Shown: piece after piece, positions 53,270-62,993 of the stretch | Position numbering within the stretch: position 1 is the first letter of the stretch | Layout: every line of letters starts with the position of its first letter | From: JAHHUA01 sp036635475 | Lineage (GTDB): Bacteria; Bacillota; Clostridia; Oscillospirales; Ruminococcaceae | Assembly: GCA_036635475.1 (NCBI GenBank) | Contig: JAVWQH010000005.1 | Span: forward strand, 5,352 to 69,351 | Direction: 5' to 3' | DNA: 64,000 bases | Program-made: the position numbers and the translations under genes | Notes under the pieces: generated by a model | Told to the model about the DNA's origin: nothing | Seen by the model: the letters and a program-made list of their open reading frames with translations, nothing else | Databases searched by the model: none

Positions 53270-54586
53270 TTGCGTATAAAATATATATTTTTGCTTATTA
53301 CTGCTGTTATTCTAACTGGGTGCAGTCCAATAGCATTAGATATTGATGATTTAATGCAGCCACCATCTCTTTCTGATGAACAAGCAAAAATTATGGAAGC
53401 ATTAAAAACCTCATTAAGCACTGACCAAATACAATTAAAATATCCACGTTTTGGAAATTATCGTTCAGCTTTTGTACTTCACGACTTAGATGCTGATGGG
53501 AAAAATGAAGCTTTAGTTTTTTATGAACAGTCAATCGGTTCTACAAACATAGCAAGAATAAATATTCTTGACAATGAAAATGATGAGTGGCGGTCAATTT
53601 ATGATATGCCGGGGCTTGGAACTGACGTAGAATTTGTTGAGTTTGCTCATATGATAAATGATAAAAAATTCGATATTTTGATAGGTTGGACAATAGGCTC
53701 AAATGCCGCAAAAACGACGTTGACAGCTTATTCATACGATGATGCAAAGCTGAACAAGCTGATTGATTATGATTATAGCATTTATAAATTGATTGACAGG
53801 AAAGATGGAATGCAAGAACTAATTGTGCTATCAGATTCTCTTAATGACCCAACTGCCAAAATAATCAAAAAACGTACTTCTAAAAAGTTGGGGGTATCAA
53901 GCACAGTTAAGCTTTCCAGAGAGGCAAAGTCATACCATAGTGCCAAACTTGGAAAAATAGACGAAACTAGTTCAGCATTATTTATTGATGAAATATTGTT
54001 TGACGATTCAATTGCAACTGAAGTTTTGATGCTTGACGAGCCGGTTTTGAGAAATTTGATGATTAATACTGATTTGACCAAAAATGAATTATTTTTATCC
54101 ACTATACGTCCTGAGTTGATTTCTTGCGAAGATATTAATAATGATGGAGTTTTAGAGATACCATTCCAAAAACTTTTGCAGGGATATGGAGATGAAGATG
54201 AATTGGAAAATCTTTATCTGACAACGTATAATTCATTGGTTGATAATCAACTATTAAAAAAGCAAGATGCAATATTGAACCAAAAAGATGGATATAAAAT
54301 TATTATGCCACAAAATTGGGTGAATAATGTAACGGTTAAAGTTCAACAGCACAATGGCGAGTACAGTTTTGTTGTTTTTAAAAACAGTCTTTCTGAAAGT
54401 ACATCTGAAATTCTCAGAATCAGGGTTTACTCAAAAGATGATTATAGGGACAAATTTGAACTGGAACAATTCAAAAATATTGCTATAAAAGGTGCTTTTG
54501 AATATTATGCTTATATACCGGAAGATGTTGATGAAAAATATAAAATAACATATGATGATTTAAAATCAATGTTTGTATTACTATAA
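53270..54586 (+). CDS. Hypothetical lipoprotein with DxDG calcium-loop-like motifs
   Basis: The exported protein has 438 residues, with a short signal peptide and lipobox LTGC (Cys at residue 18). Two Asp-rich loops, DLDADGKNEALVF and DINNDGVLEIPF, resemble the calcium loops of FG-GAP/VCBS propeller repeats. The start is TTG at 53270, seven bases after AGGAGG. It lies 19 bases before a response regulator and kinase and is probably cotranscribed, so it may act in the same envelope-sensing pathway. Not recognised further. Confidence 0.78.
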   Translation: MRIKYIFLLITAVILTGCSPIALDIDDLMQPPSLSDEQAKIMEALKTSLSTDQIQLKYPRFGNYRSAFVLHDLDADGKNEALVFYEQSIGSTNIARINILDNENDEWRSIYDMPGLGTDVEFVEFAHMINDKKFDILIGWTIGSNAAKTTLTAYSYDDAKLNKLIDYDYSIYKLIDRKDGMQELIVLSDSLNDPTAKIIKKRTSKKLGVSSTVKLSREAKSYHSAKLGKIDETSSALFIDEILFDDSIATEVLMLDEPVLRNLMINTDLTKNELFLSTIRPELISCEDINNDGVLEIPFQKLLQGYGDEDELENLYLTTYNSLVDNQLLKKQDAILNQKDGYKIIMPQNWVNNVTVKVQQHNGEYSFVVFKNSLSESTSEILRIRVYSKDDYRDKFELEQFKNIAIKGAFEYYAYIPEDVDEKYKITYDDLKSMFVLL

Positions 54587-54605
54587 AATAGGAGGTTTTA
54601 ATGTT

Positions 54606-55298
54606 ATGAAAAGAATACTAGTTGCTGAAGATGAGGACGTTATAAGAGATTTTGTTGTTATAAATTTAAAAAGGTCTGGCTATGAAGTTGTAGATGTCCC
54701 TGATGGTGAACAGGCTTTAAAAGTTTTTGAGCAAGAAAATGGAAATTTTGATATTGCATTGCTTGATATAATGATGCCTGGAGCGGACGGATTTACTGTT
54801 TGCAAAAGAATTCGTGAAAAGAGCAGTTCAATCGGTATAATACTTCTTTCGGCTAAGTCACAGGAAATGGACAAAGTTGGTGGACTTATGATTGGAGCAG
54901 ATGATTACATAACAAAGCCATTTAGTCCATCGGAACTTGTAGCAAGGGTTGACGCAATACATCGTCGTGTAACAATGGCATCTGAAAATAAGCAGACCAA
55001 TGACATTGTATCAGGACCATTTATTATAAATACCAAAAGCAGAACACTTACAAAAAATGGTGCAACAATTGATTTAACGCAAGTTGAATTTCAAATTATG
55101 GAATATTTTTTATCAAATATTGGCACAGCATTAGAACGTTCTGAAATTCTCAATAAAGTTTGGGGAGAGAATTATTTTGGAGATATTAAAATAGTTGATG
55201 TTAATATTAGACGATTAAGAATGAAAATTGAAGATGAACCCGGCAATCCAAAATTCCTTTTGACTGTATGGGGATTTGGATACAAGTGGAATGCTTAA
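54606..55298 (+). CDS. OmpR/PhoB-family response regulator
   Basis: The 230-residue protein has an N-terminal receiver (acidic pair E8-D9, phospho-acceptor D54 in LLDIMMPG, conserved Lys in ITKPFSP) and a C-terminal winged-helix DNA-binding domain (VDVNIRRLRMKIEDEPGNPKF). The ATG at 54606 is ten bases after AGGAGG. The kinase gene follows after 29 bases. Targets are unknown; the upstream lipoprotein is a likely member of its transcript. Confidence 0.95.
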   Translation: MKRILVAEDEDVIRDFVVINLKRSGYEVVDVPDGEQALKVFEQENGNFDIALLDIMMPGADGFTVCKRIREKSSSIGIILLSAKSQEMDKVGGLMIGADDYITKPFSPSELVARVDAIHRRVTMASENKQTNDIVSGPFIINTKSRTLTKNGATIDLTQVEFQIMEYFLSNIGTALERSEILNKVWGENYFGDIKIVDVNIRRLRMKIEDEPGNPKFLLTVWGFGYKWNA

Positions 55299-55327
55299 AC
55301 TAAAATTCGACCTGGGAGGTGGAGTCA

Positions 55328-56764
55328 TTGGCTGTCAAAAAAATTACCAAGCGTTGGATATTCAACAGCTTAGGTGCTATATTATTCATTCTGATAATAC
55401 TTGAAATATCATTTGCAATTGGTATTAGATGGTTTTATTATAGCAGTATCAGTCAATCTCTTACCTCACAAGCTAATGCTATAAGTGCGTTATTAGTCAA
55501 ATATTCAAAAGATAGTTCCACTGATTTTTTATCACAAGCTCGTTCATTGGTGGAAAACTTTGAGGAAAAAGACAAAATGGAGCTTATGGCGATTGATGTT
55601 GATGGCAATATTATTTTAACGTCAAGCGGATTTCAAATAGAAAATTCAATAGTAATGCCGGATTTTCAAGAAGCGATGTTAACACATTCCGGAGTTGGAC
55701 AATACCAAGGAAAGTTTGGAAACGAAAAAATTATTGCTGTTTCGGTTGCCTCCAAAGTAAGCGGAACAAATATTGCAGCTATGCGTTTGGTTGTATCACT
55801 TACAAAAGTAAATCGGCAAATAACAATTCTTATTCTTGTTGTAACTATGATTGGTATTGCTATTTTATTCTTTGTTATTCTGTCAAGCTCATATTTCATC
55901 AATTCAATCGTAAATCCAATAAGTGATGTTGGAGATATTGCAAGAAAAATTGCACAGGGAAATTTTGATACAAAACTTGTGAAGAAAAATGATGATGAAA
56001 TCGGCGAACTCTGCGATATTATTAACTATATGGCTGATGAACTTTCTAATGCAGAAAAAATTAAAAATGATTTTATATCCTCAGTTTCTCACGAATTGAG
56101 AACACCTTTAACCGCAATAAAAGGTTGGGGTGAAACTCTTATTTCTGATGAAAATGTTGACAAATTAACCTTGCAAAAGGGTATGCACGTAATAATGAGT
56201 GAAACAGACAGGCTTACATCAATGGTTGAGGAATTATTGGATTTTTCAAGAATGCAAAGTGGACGTTTAAGGCTTATTATTGATAAATTTGATGTTTTGG
56301 CAGAGCTTGGAGATGCAGTTTTAATGTATACAGAACGTGCTAAACGTGAAGGCATTGAACTGACATATGATGAACCTGATATTTTAATTCCAATTTATGG
56401 CGACAAAAACAGAATTAGACAAGTCTTTATTAATATAATTGATAATGCACTTAAATATTCAGACGATGGCGATAGTGTTGCAGTTCGCTCGGTATTTGAA
56501 AATAATTACTTTGTAATTACAGTTAAAGATACAGGCTGCGGCATTAGTTCTGAGGATTTACCTCAAATTAAGCACAAATTTTTTAAGGCGAATTTAACAA
56601 GACGAGGTTCGGGAATAGGTCTTGCAGTTGCAGATGAAATTGTTGCAAGACATGGTGGAACGTTGACACTTGAATCAAAACTTAACGAGGGTACAACAGT
56701 TACAATTACTCTTCCTGCCAATAAAAAGCCTGAGGATCTTGTTAATAACGACGATATAATATAA
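55328..56764 (+). CDS. Membrane sensor histidine kinase
   Basis: This is the 478-residue partner of the upstream regulator. Two membrane helices (near residues 15-40 and 165-190) flank an extracytoplasmic sensor of ~125 residues; a HAMP domain, a HisKA domain with H255 (SSVSHELRTPLTAIKGWGE) and a HATPase domain follow (N-box NIIDNALKYS, G1 DTGCGIS, G2 GSGIGLAVADEI). It starts at TTG 55328, eight bases after GGGAGG. The layout resembles WalK/PhoR-type sensors without a PAS domain. Confidence 0.93.
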   Translation: MAVKKITKRWIFNSLGAILFILIILEISFAIGIRWFYYSSISQSLTSQANAISALLVKYSKDSSTDFLSQARSLVENFEEKDKMELMAIDVDGNIILTSSGFQIENSIVMPDFQEAMLTHSGVGQYQGKFGNEKIIAVSVASKVSGTNIAAMRLVVSLTKVNRQITILILVVTMIGIAILFFVILSSSYFINSIVNPISDVGDIARKIAQGNFDTKLVKKNDDEIGELCDIINYMADELSNAEKIKNDFISSVSHELRTPLTAIKGWGETLISDENVDKLTLQKGMHVIMSETDRLTSMVEELLDFSRMQSGRLRLIIDKFDVLAELGDAVLMYTERAKREGIELTYDEPDILIPIYGDKNRIRQVFINIIDNALKYSDDGDSVAVRSVFENNYFVITVKDTGCGISSEDLPQIKHKFFKANLTRRGSGIGLAVADEIVARHGGTLTLESKLNEGTTVTITLPANKKPEDLVNNDDII

Positions 56765-56781
56765 ATGAATGGGGAACATAT

Positions 56782-57711
56782 ATGAACAAAAAATGTTTTA
56801 AAACTTCAATTGGCGGACAGGCTGTCATTGAAGGAGTTATGATGCGAGGACCTGAAACATCAGCACTTGCTGTTAGAAAACCAGACGATGAAATATTCGT
56901 TGAAACATGGGAAACTAATGAGGGAAAACGTCCTTGGTATAAAAAAACACCATTTATCAGAGGTTGTTTTAATTTCATAGAAATGCTTATGTTGGGTTAT
57001 AAAACCTTGATGAAATCTGCGGATTTAGCGGGAGAACTTGAAGAGGAACAATCAGCTTTTGAAAAATGGCTTTCAAATAAGCTGGGAGATAAATTTTCCA
57101 CTCTTATTTCGGCAATAACGATGATTTTTGCACTTTGTTTGACAGTTGTGCTTTTTATAATTCTTCCTACTTTTATTGTAAGTTTGCTTAAAAAAGTTAT
57201 TGAGCAACAATTTATATTGACTATTATTGAGGCTTTTGCTAAAATTTCAATTTTCATTGCATATTTAGCGTTAGTTTCCAGCAATAATGATATTAAACGT
57301 GTTTTTATGTATCATGGAGCAGAACACAAAACCATTGCTTGCTATGAAGCAGGCGACGAATTAACCCCAGAAAATGCAGCAAAATACACAAGATTTCACC
57401 CTCGCTGCGGAACTAGTTTTATGCTGATTATAATTGTAGTTTCAATCTTGATTTTTTCAATGGCATCTTGGGAAAATCCTGTTTTACGAGTAGTTTTAAA
57501 AATTGCACTAATGCCTTTAGTTGTTGGAATTTCTTATGAGATAATTAAAATCACAGGTAAATACGATAATTTTGTGACAAGAATAATATCCGCACCGGGA
57601 TTATGGCTGCAAAGATTAACAACTCGTGAGCCGACTTCTGATATGCTAGAAGTTGCAATAGCTTCGATTAAACCTTGCTTGCCTAAAAATAAAGGTGCTG
57701 ACCAATGGTAA
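56782..57711 (+). CDS. DUF1385 family membrane protein
   Basis: The 309-residue protein begins with GGQAVIEGVMMRGPE and contains YHGAEHKTIACYE, both strictly conserved in DUF1385, and has four or so membrane helices. The family is nearly always beside prmC/prfA in Firmicutes, and here it overlaps prmC by seven bases. The function is unknown. It starts 17 bases after the histidine kinase gene. Confidence 0.9.
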   Translation: MNKKCFKTSIGGQAVIEGVMMRGPETSALAVRKPDDEIFVETWETNEGKRPWYKKTPFIRGCFNFIEMLMLGYKTLMKSADLAGELEEEQSAFEKWLSNKLGDKFSTLISAITMIFALCLTVVLFIILPTFIVSLLKKVIEQQFILTIIEAFAKISIFIAYLALVSSNNDIKRVFMYHGAEHKTIACYEAGDELTPENAAKYTRFHPRCGTSFMLIIIVVSILIFSMASWENPVLRVVLKIALMPLVVGISYEIIKITGKYDNFVTRIISAPGLWLQRLTTREPTSDMLEVAIASIKPCLPKNKGADQW

Positions 57712-58553
57712 ATAAAACTGCTAGGCAATTATATGAAGAGGCGTGTAAGAAATTAAAAATAATTGAGCCAAATTCATATTCTTTTGAAGTTTCTCAGATA
57801 TTAGAGTTTGTTGTTGGAGTAACAAGACTCACTTTGCCTATTGATGGGCAAAAAATAGTTGATAACGATAAAGTTGAGATTTTTGAATCTATTCTTGAAA
57901 AAAGATTAGCTCATCAACCTTTGCAGTATCTTTTGGGCGAATGGGAATTTTATGGCTTACCGATTAAAGTTGGAGAAGGTGTTTTAATCCCAAGACCTGA
58001 CACAGAAATTGTGGCTGAAACTGCAATTAAAATAATAAATGATAATTCCTACAAAAATGTTGTCGATTTATGCAGTGGAAGTGGTGCAATCGCAATCGCA
58101 ATCGCTGCAAATACAAATGCTGATAATATTTTTGCAGTAGAGCTTTCTAACGAGGCATTCCCATATCTTAAAGAGAATGTTTTGCTTAATCATTTTGAAA
58201 ATAAAATCTCACCAATTTTAGCAGATGGATTAAAATGGCAGCCTAAAGTAAAATTAGATTTAATTGTTTGCAATCCGCCTTATATTCCAAATTCAACAAT
58301 ACCAACTCTTGATGAAGAAGTGTTGAATGAGCCTATGATGGCGCTTGATGGCGGCGATGATGGTATGGACTTTTATCGCAAATTTGCTGAAATATATTAC
58401 CAATACCTAAACCAAAATGGTGCTTTGGTTTTTGAAGTTGGCATTGACCAATCGGGAATAGTATCCGATATATTGAAAAACAATTCCTATCGCAATATAA
58501 CAACATCAAAAGATATGTTGGGAATAGAACGTTGCGTTGTTGGAATTAAATAG
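57705..58553 (+). CDS. prmC: Peptide chain release factor N5-glutamine methyltransferase
   Basis: The 282-residue enzyme methylates the GGQ glutamine of release factors. The N-terminal helical domain (QPLQYLLGEWEFYG) is followed by the SAM domain with VDLCSGSGAIAIA and the catalytic CNPPYIPN. It overlaps DUF1385 by seven bases. The usual neighbour prfA is not present in this window. Confidence 0.96.
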   Translation: MVNKTARQLYEEACKKLKIIEPNSYSFEVSQILEFVVGVTRLTLPIDGQKIVDNDKVEIFESILEKRLAHQPLQYLLGEWEFYGLPIKVGEGVLIPRPDTEIVAETAIKIINDNSYKNVVDLCSGSGAIAIAIAANTNADNIFAVELSNEAFPYLKENVLLNHFENKISPILADGLKWQPKVKLDLIVCNPPYIPNSTIPTLDEEVLNEPMMALDGGDDGMDFYRKFAEIYYQYLNQNGALVFEVGIDQSGIVSDILKNNSYRNITTSKDMLGIERCVVGIK

Positions 58554-58567
58554 ATTTTGCCTAAGCA

Positions 58568-58595
58568 TTGACAATACCGAATGTCTTTGTAAAGT
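58568..58595 (+). promoter_or_regulatory. Candidate promoter of the DUF1576 gene
   Basis: TTGACA (58568-58573), 16-base spacer, TAAAGT (58590-58595). Confidence 0.5.
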
Positions 58596-58627
58596 TTATA
58601 ACAACTAAAATTTAGGAGGTTGATAAT

Positions 58628-59896
58628 CTGAAAAGAATCAAAGAGTCTAGCACTCACAACCAAATTCTGCTGTTTTTTATTTTTACAATTTTGTCATTTT
58701 ATATTGTTGCGTTTTGCCTTTCATCTCCCATAGAAATATTAAAAGGTTTTGCTAGAATTGTCCATTCAAGAGATGTTTTGATTACGGATTATTTCGTTGT
58801 GGGCGGAATTGGACCGGCATTTTTTAATTCTGCAATGGTTATGACAATTTCACTTGCTATAATACTAATTTCCAAGCTTAATTTTTCGGGTTTATCAATT
58901 GCTTCGGTTATAATTATGGGCGGTTTTGCACTGTTTGGCAAAGAACCCTTTAATATCCTCCCAATTCTTATAGGAACAATGCTCTATTCAATTAAGCAAG
59001 GTTCTAACCCTGCAAAATACATTTACATTGGCTTTTTAGCAACAGGAGTTGCACCTATTATTACTGAACTCACATTGATTTTGCCGTTTTCCACTCCAAT
59101 AAATATGCTGATAAGCTGTTCTGTGGGAATTGCAATAGGCTACACAATCGTTCCGCTATCATCTCACACAGTAAATATGCATATGGGATATAATATTTTT
59201 AATGTTGGATTTGCTGTTGGAATTATCGCACTTTGCGTTATGACTGTTATATCAATGTTGGGTTTTAAATCAGAAACGGTTTTAATTTGGCAAGAGGGAA
59301 GACCCCTTTGGCTGATTATTGCATTGTTTTCATATTTTACAATAGTATTTTTATATGGACTATATTTAAGTAATTTTAAACTTGACGATTACTTTCACCT
59401 TCTCAAACACCCAGGTCGAGCGGTTGCGGATTTTTTATTAATGGACGGAATTGGTGCAACAATGATTAATATGTCAACTATTGGATTTATTGCACTGGGA
59501 TATATTTTGATTATCGGCGGAGATTTGTCGGGGCCTGTTGTTGGTGCAATATTGACCATTGCAGGGTTTGGGGCTTTTGGTATTCACACAAGAAACTACC
59601 CACCAATTTTAATTGGCGTTTTCATTGCCTCAATTGTTGGAATATATACGCCAACAACCCCATCATTTCAGTTGGCAGCAATATTTTCGGGAGCGCTCTC
59701 ACCGATTGCGGGACAATATGGAATTATAGCAGGAATTGCAGCCGGCTTTTTACATTCAGCAATTGTTTGCAATACGGGAAGTTTATACAGTGGAATGAAC
59801 TTATATAATAATGGTTTTTCAGCAGGCTTAGTTGCAATTATTATGATTCCTCTTTTAGAAGCTTTTTTAAATGAGAATCACAAATTACGGAGGTAA
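58628..59896 (+). CDS. DUF1576 multi-pass membrane protein, probable CTG start
   Basis: The membrane protein has about 422 residues and ten to twelve helices. Two halves repeat: DYFVVGGIGPAFFNS...NILPILIGTML (residues ~50-119) resembles DFLLMDGIGATMINM...NYPPILIGVFI (~267-335), and VNMHMGYNIFNVGF resembles SLYSGMNLYNNGF. This suggests a transporter fold by duplication. The start is unusual: AGGAGG at 58614-58619 is eight bases before an in-frame CTG at 58628, and the frame then gives a basic N-terminus (KRIKESS) before the first helix. The next start, TTG 58691, would cut that helix. No substrate is known. Confidence 0.82.
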   Translation: MKRIKESSTHNQILLFFIFTILSFYIVAFCLSSPIEILKGFARIVHSRDVLITDYFVVGGIGPAFFNSAMVMTISLAIILISKLNFSGLSIASVIIMGGFALFGKEPFNILPILIGTMLYSIKQGSNPAKYIYIGFLATGVAPIITELTLILPFSTPINMLISCSVGIAIGYTIVPLSSHTVNMHMGYNIFNVGFAVGIIALCVMTVISMLGFKSETVLIWQEGRPLWLIIALFSYFTIVFLYGLYLSNFKLDDYFHLLKHPGRAVADFLLMDGIGATMINMSTIGFIALGYILIIGGDLSGPVVGAILTIAGFGAFGIHTRNYPPILIGVFIASIVGIYTPTTPSFQLAAIFSGALSPIAGQYGIIAGIAAGFLHSAIVCNTGSLYSGMNLYNNGFSAGLVAIIMIPLLEAFLNENHKLRR

Positions 59897-59904
59897 CTGG
59901 TTTT

Positions 59905-60252
59905 ATGTTACACTACACAAGGAAACTTGCAAAAATCATTGAGGAACTAACGATGTTTTTCTTCAGTATTGAGGCAACAGATATTTCATCAAAGATTGAA
60001 ATTGAAAATAATGTTGCAACAATCACATTTTCCGCTGATTACAACTCTAAATATGCGAATAAATTTGAAACAATGACAAGACTTCTTTCAACTCCAAAAG
60101 ATGAGATGTTGGAGGAGGAATACTGGCAGTTAGCCGGTTCAGGAGAAGATGGCGATACAAGTCAACTGCTCTTAATCGGAGTAATGGTGGACAGTACCGA
60201 TATTGACATTGATTGCGAAAAAGTCAGAATAATTATTAAAAAGAAAATTTAA
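59905..60252 (+). CDS. Hypothetical protein downstream of DUF1576
   Basis: The 115-residue soluble protein has an N-terminal amphipathic helix (RKLAKIIEELTMFFFS), then alternating beta strands and acidic loops. It begins nine bases after the DUF1576 gene, with CGGAGG inside that gene's end, so it is cotranscribed and may be a cytoplasmic partner. I do not recognise a family. Confidence 0.75.
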   Translation: MLHYTRKLAKIIEELTMFFFSIEATDISSKIEIENNVATITFSADYNSKYANKFETMTRLLSTPKDEMLEEEYWQLAGSGEDGDTSQLLLIGVMVDSTDIDIDCEKVRIIIKKKI

Positions 60253-60269
60253 TTAATAATAGCTATAAA

Positions 60270-60316
60270 AAAGCCATTTCTATCACAGTAAAGTTGATAG
60301 AAATGGCTTTATATTT
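60270..60316. terminator. Bidirectional terminator after the DUF1576 unit
   Basis: 16-bp perfect stem (60270-60285/60295-60310, arm AAAGCCATTTCTATCA), 9-base loop, T-rich tail. Confidence 0.88.
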
Positions 60317-60330
60317 TTTATTTTTGCTTA

Positions 60331-61641
60331 TTATTCAACAATATAATTGTCATTATCAATTTTTCTGACAGTTAAACCATAGAATTTTTCACAAACATCA
60401 ATGAAATAATCGGTATCTTTTGTGCCTGCTGTTTCGTATATTGAGTGCATAGCCAATTGTGGCAATCCGATATCAACAGTATTGAGAGCAACTTGAGTGT
60501 TGGAAATATTGCCAAGAGTTGAACCGCCTGATAGGTCAGAGCGATTAGCAAAACTTTGATAAGGAATTTTCATATCATCAAGAATACCCTTGAATATTGC
60601 AGCACTAATGGCATCACTTGTGTATTTTTGATTTGCATTATATTTAATAACAATGCCCTTGTTTATATAAGGTTTATTGGTTGGGTCAGCAAATGAAGTT
60701 TGGTTAGGGTGAACCGCATGAGCATTATCAGCAGAAATCATAAAGCTTGATGCAAGTGCCTTTAAATAATCATTTTGAGTTTTGCCAAGCATTGAGTTGA
60801 CTCTTGTCAGGGTATCAAATAGGAATGTTGAAGCTGCACCTTGCTTTGTGCCGCTGCCAACTTCTTCATTATCAAATACAACAAAAACAGCAATACTCTT
60901 GTTGACTTTAGATTTAATGAAACCTTCCATAGAAGTGTATGCACATTGCAAGTCGTCAAGTTTTGGAGAGCATACATATTCATCATTCGCACCGATAATT
61001 CTGCCTTTTTCACGAGCGTAAAGATACAAGTCAGTTGATATAATTTTTTCAACATCAACGTCACTAGCTTTTGCAATTATGTTCAAAAATTCACCTTTAG
61101 AAGTGATATCGCCCATTAATGGGAGCATATCCACTTGTGCATTGAATTTTTTCCCGTCATTAGTAGTGCGGTCCATATGAACAGCAACATTAGGTATAAT
61201 AAGTAAATCTTTGTCAACATTAACAAGCTTAGTTATGAAATTATTGCCCTCACGAACAACAATTCTTCCGGCAACAGACAAAGGTCTATCAAGCCAAGTT
61301 GACAAAATCATTCCGCCGTAGCGTTCGGTGTTAAGCTTTATATATTCGCTGTTTACGTCAATTTCAGCATTTTCTTTTATTTTAAATGTTGGCGAATCAC
61401 TATGGCTTGAAACAATGTTAAATCCAACATAATCATCATTGGGAACTTTGAAGGCAATAATCGAGGACATATTTCTTGTTACAAAATAACTCTCACCGGA
61501 TTTAATTTCCCAAAGACTATGTTCTTTAAGTTCATGCACACCTTCGCTAAGAAGTCTTTCACGAATATTGCTGACAACATGAAAAGCACTTGGACTTTTT
61601 TCAATAAAATCAATCAGTTTTTTTGAATTATCATTTTTCAT
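60331..61641 (-). CDS. M18 family aminopeptidase
   Basis: The 436-residue dodecameric metallo-aminopeptidase prefers acidic or neutral N-termini in this family. Zinc-binding elements are SSHSDSPTFKIK, SPKLDDLQ (bridging Asp), DNEEVGSGTKQGA (Glu-Glu) and MISADNAHAVHPN. The ATG at 61641 follows GGTGG; an earlier in-frame ATG overlaps that region. It is monocistronic, with a strong promoter on the minus strand. Confidence 0.95.
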   Translation of the reverse strand: MKNDNSKKLIDFIEKSPSAFHVVSNIRERLLSEGVHELKEHSLWEIKSGESYFVTRNMSSIIAFKVPNDDYVGFNIVSSHSDSPTFKIKENAEIDVNSEYIKLNTERYGGMILSTWLDRPLSVAGRIVVREGNNFITKLVNVDKDLLIIPNVAVHMDRTTNDGKKFNAQVDMLPLMGDITSKGEFLNIIAKASDVDVEKIISTDLYLYAREKGRIIGANDEYVCSPKLDDLQCAYTSMEGFIKSKVNKSIAVFVVFDNEEVGSGTKQGAASTFLFDTLTRVNSMLGKTQNDYLKALASSFMISADNAHAVHPNQTSFADPTNKPYINKGIVIKYNANQKYTSDAISAAIFKGILDDMKIPYQSFANRSDLSGGSTLGNISNTQVALNTVDIGLPQLAMHSIYETAGTKDTDYFIDVCEKFYGLTVRKIDNDNYIVE

Positions 61642-61711
61642 ATATTCCACCATCACTTTCTGCTATATCTTTGAAAAAATATTTTGAATTAGAATTTTAA
61701 ACTCTTATTTT

Positions 61712-61740
61712 ATTTTACACATTAATGCTATAATTGTCAA
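61712..61740 (-). promoter_or_regulatory. Sigma-A promoter of the M18 aminopeptidase gene
   Basis: Minus strand TTGACA (61735-61740), 17-base spacer, TAAAAT (61712-61717). Confidence 0.85.
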
Positions 61741-61897
61741 ATTTATTCTTATCAAATATTTGACGTTTTGCGAGTAAATAAATGCAAAGTATAAAGGAAT
61801 ATTGCTCAATATTTATTGTATTTAGCCATTCATCATAATCACCACTTGTTTATTTTACCATATAATGAATAACAGATATTTTTGTGAGGTGACTATT

Positions 61898-62992
61898 ATG
61901 AATAAGCTTAAAGTAGGAATTATAGGTGCTACAGGAATGGTTGGACAAAGGTTTATATTGCTTTTGACTAATCACCCATGGTTTGAAATTTCTCTACTAG
62001 CGGCAAGTCCACGTTCTGCAGGAAAAACATATCAAGAAGCTGTAGACGGAAAATGGGCAATGAATCAACCTATTCCAAAGTCTATAATTTCTATGAAACT
62101 ATATGATATCAATGATATTGAAACTATTAGTTCCCAAGTGGACTTTATTTTTTCCGCAGTGAATATGAATAAGAATGAAATCAGAAAAATGGAGGAAGAT
62201 TATGCAAAGCACGAATGTGTTGTTATATCCAATAACAGCGCTCATCGTGACACCGCTGATGTGCCAATGATAATACCTGAACTCAATTATTCTCATATGA
62301 AAATAATTAATGCACAGCGTAAAAGATTGGGTACAAAAAGAGGTTTTATTGCTGTTAAATCAAATTGCTCAATACAAAGTTATGTGCCGATGCTCTATCC
62401 ACTTAATGAAAAATACGGGGTAAAAGAGATTGTTGTTTCCACTTATCAAGCTATCTCAGGAGCAGGAAAAACCTTTGACACTTTCCCTGAAATTCAAGAT
62501 AATATTATCCCTTATATTGAGGGGGAAGAAGAAAAAAGTGAGCGAGAACCATTAAAAATATGGGGACATATCGAAAATAATGAAATAATAGCAGCAAAAT
62601 CCCCTTTAATAAGTGTAAGAAGTTTGAGAGTGCCTGTAAGTGACGGACATCTTGCTACAGTGTTCGCTTCTTTTGAAAAAAAGCCGAAGTTGGAAGATAT
62701 AAAGAAAATATGGAGGGAGTTTAAGGGATTACCGCAAACGCTGATGTTACCCTCTGCTCCAAAAAGATTTATACATTATTTTGACGAACTGAACAGACCA
62801 CAGCCACAATTGGACAGGGAAATTGAAGATGGTATGGCAGTTTCGGTTGGAAGACTTTATGAGGACACGATTTTTGATATAAGCTTTATAGGGCTTTCAC
62901 ACAACACTATAAGAGGTGCGGCAGGGGGAGCTATATTGCTTGCGGAACTTTTATATGCCAATAACTATATTACAGAAAAAACAGGAGAATAA
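61898..62992 (+). CDS. asd: Aspartate-semialdehyde dehydrogenase, archaeal/fungal-type
   Basis: The 364-residue enzyme reduces aspartyl phosphate to the semialdehyde for lysine, threonine and methionine. The NADP loop GIIGATGMVGQRF is at residues 7-19 and the catalytic Cys157 is in KSNCSIQSY. Length and the RGAAGG C-terminal element match the TIGR00978 branch, common in archaea and in some Clostridia, rather than the classical bacterial Asd. The ATG at 61898 follows GAGGTG. No lysine riboswitch is visible upstream. Confidence 0.93.
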   Translation: MNKLKVGIIGATGMVGQRFILLLTNHPWFEISLLAASPRSAGKTYQEAVDGKWAMNQPIPKSIISMKLYDINDIETISSQVDFIFSAVNMNKNEIRKMEEDYAKHECVVISNNSAHRDTADVPMIIPELNYSHMKIINAQRKRLGTKRGFIAVKSNCSIQSYVPMLYPLNEKYGVKEIVVSTYQAISGAGKTFDTFPEIQDNIIPYIEGEEEKSEREPLKIWGHIENNEIIAAKSPLISVRSLRVPVSDGHLATVFASFEKKPKLEDIKKIWREFKGLPQTLMLPSAPKRFIHYFDELNRPQPQLDREIEDGMAVSVGRLYEDTIFDISFIGLSHNTIRGAAGGAILLAELLYANNYITEKTGE

Positions 62993-62993
62993 T

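Noticed and set aside
61642..61897. Lysine riboswitch upstream of asd-dapA
   Set aside because: The region contains the M18 promoter and AT-rich sequence but none of the conserved L-box elements.
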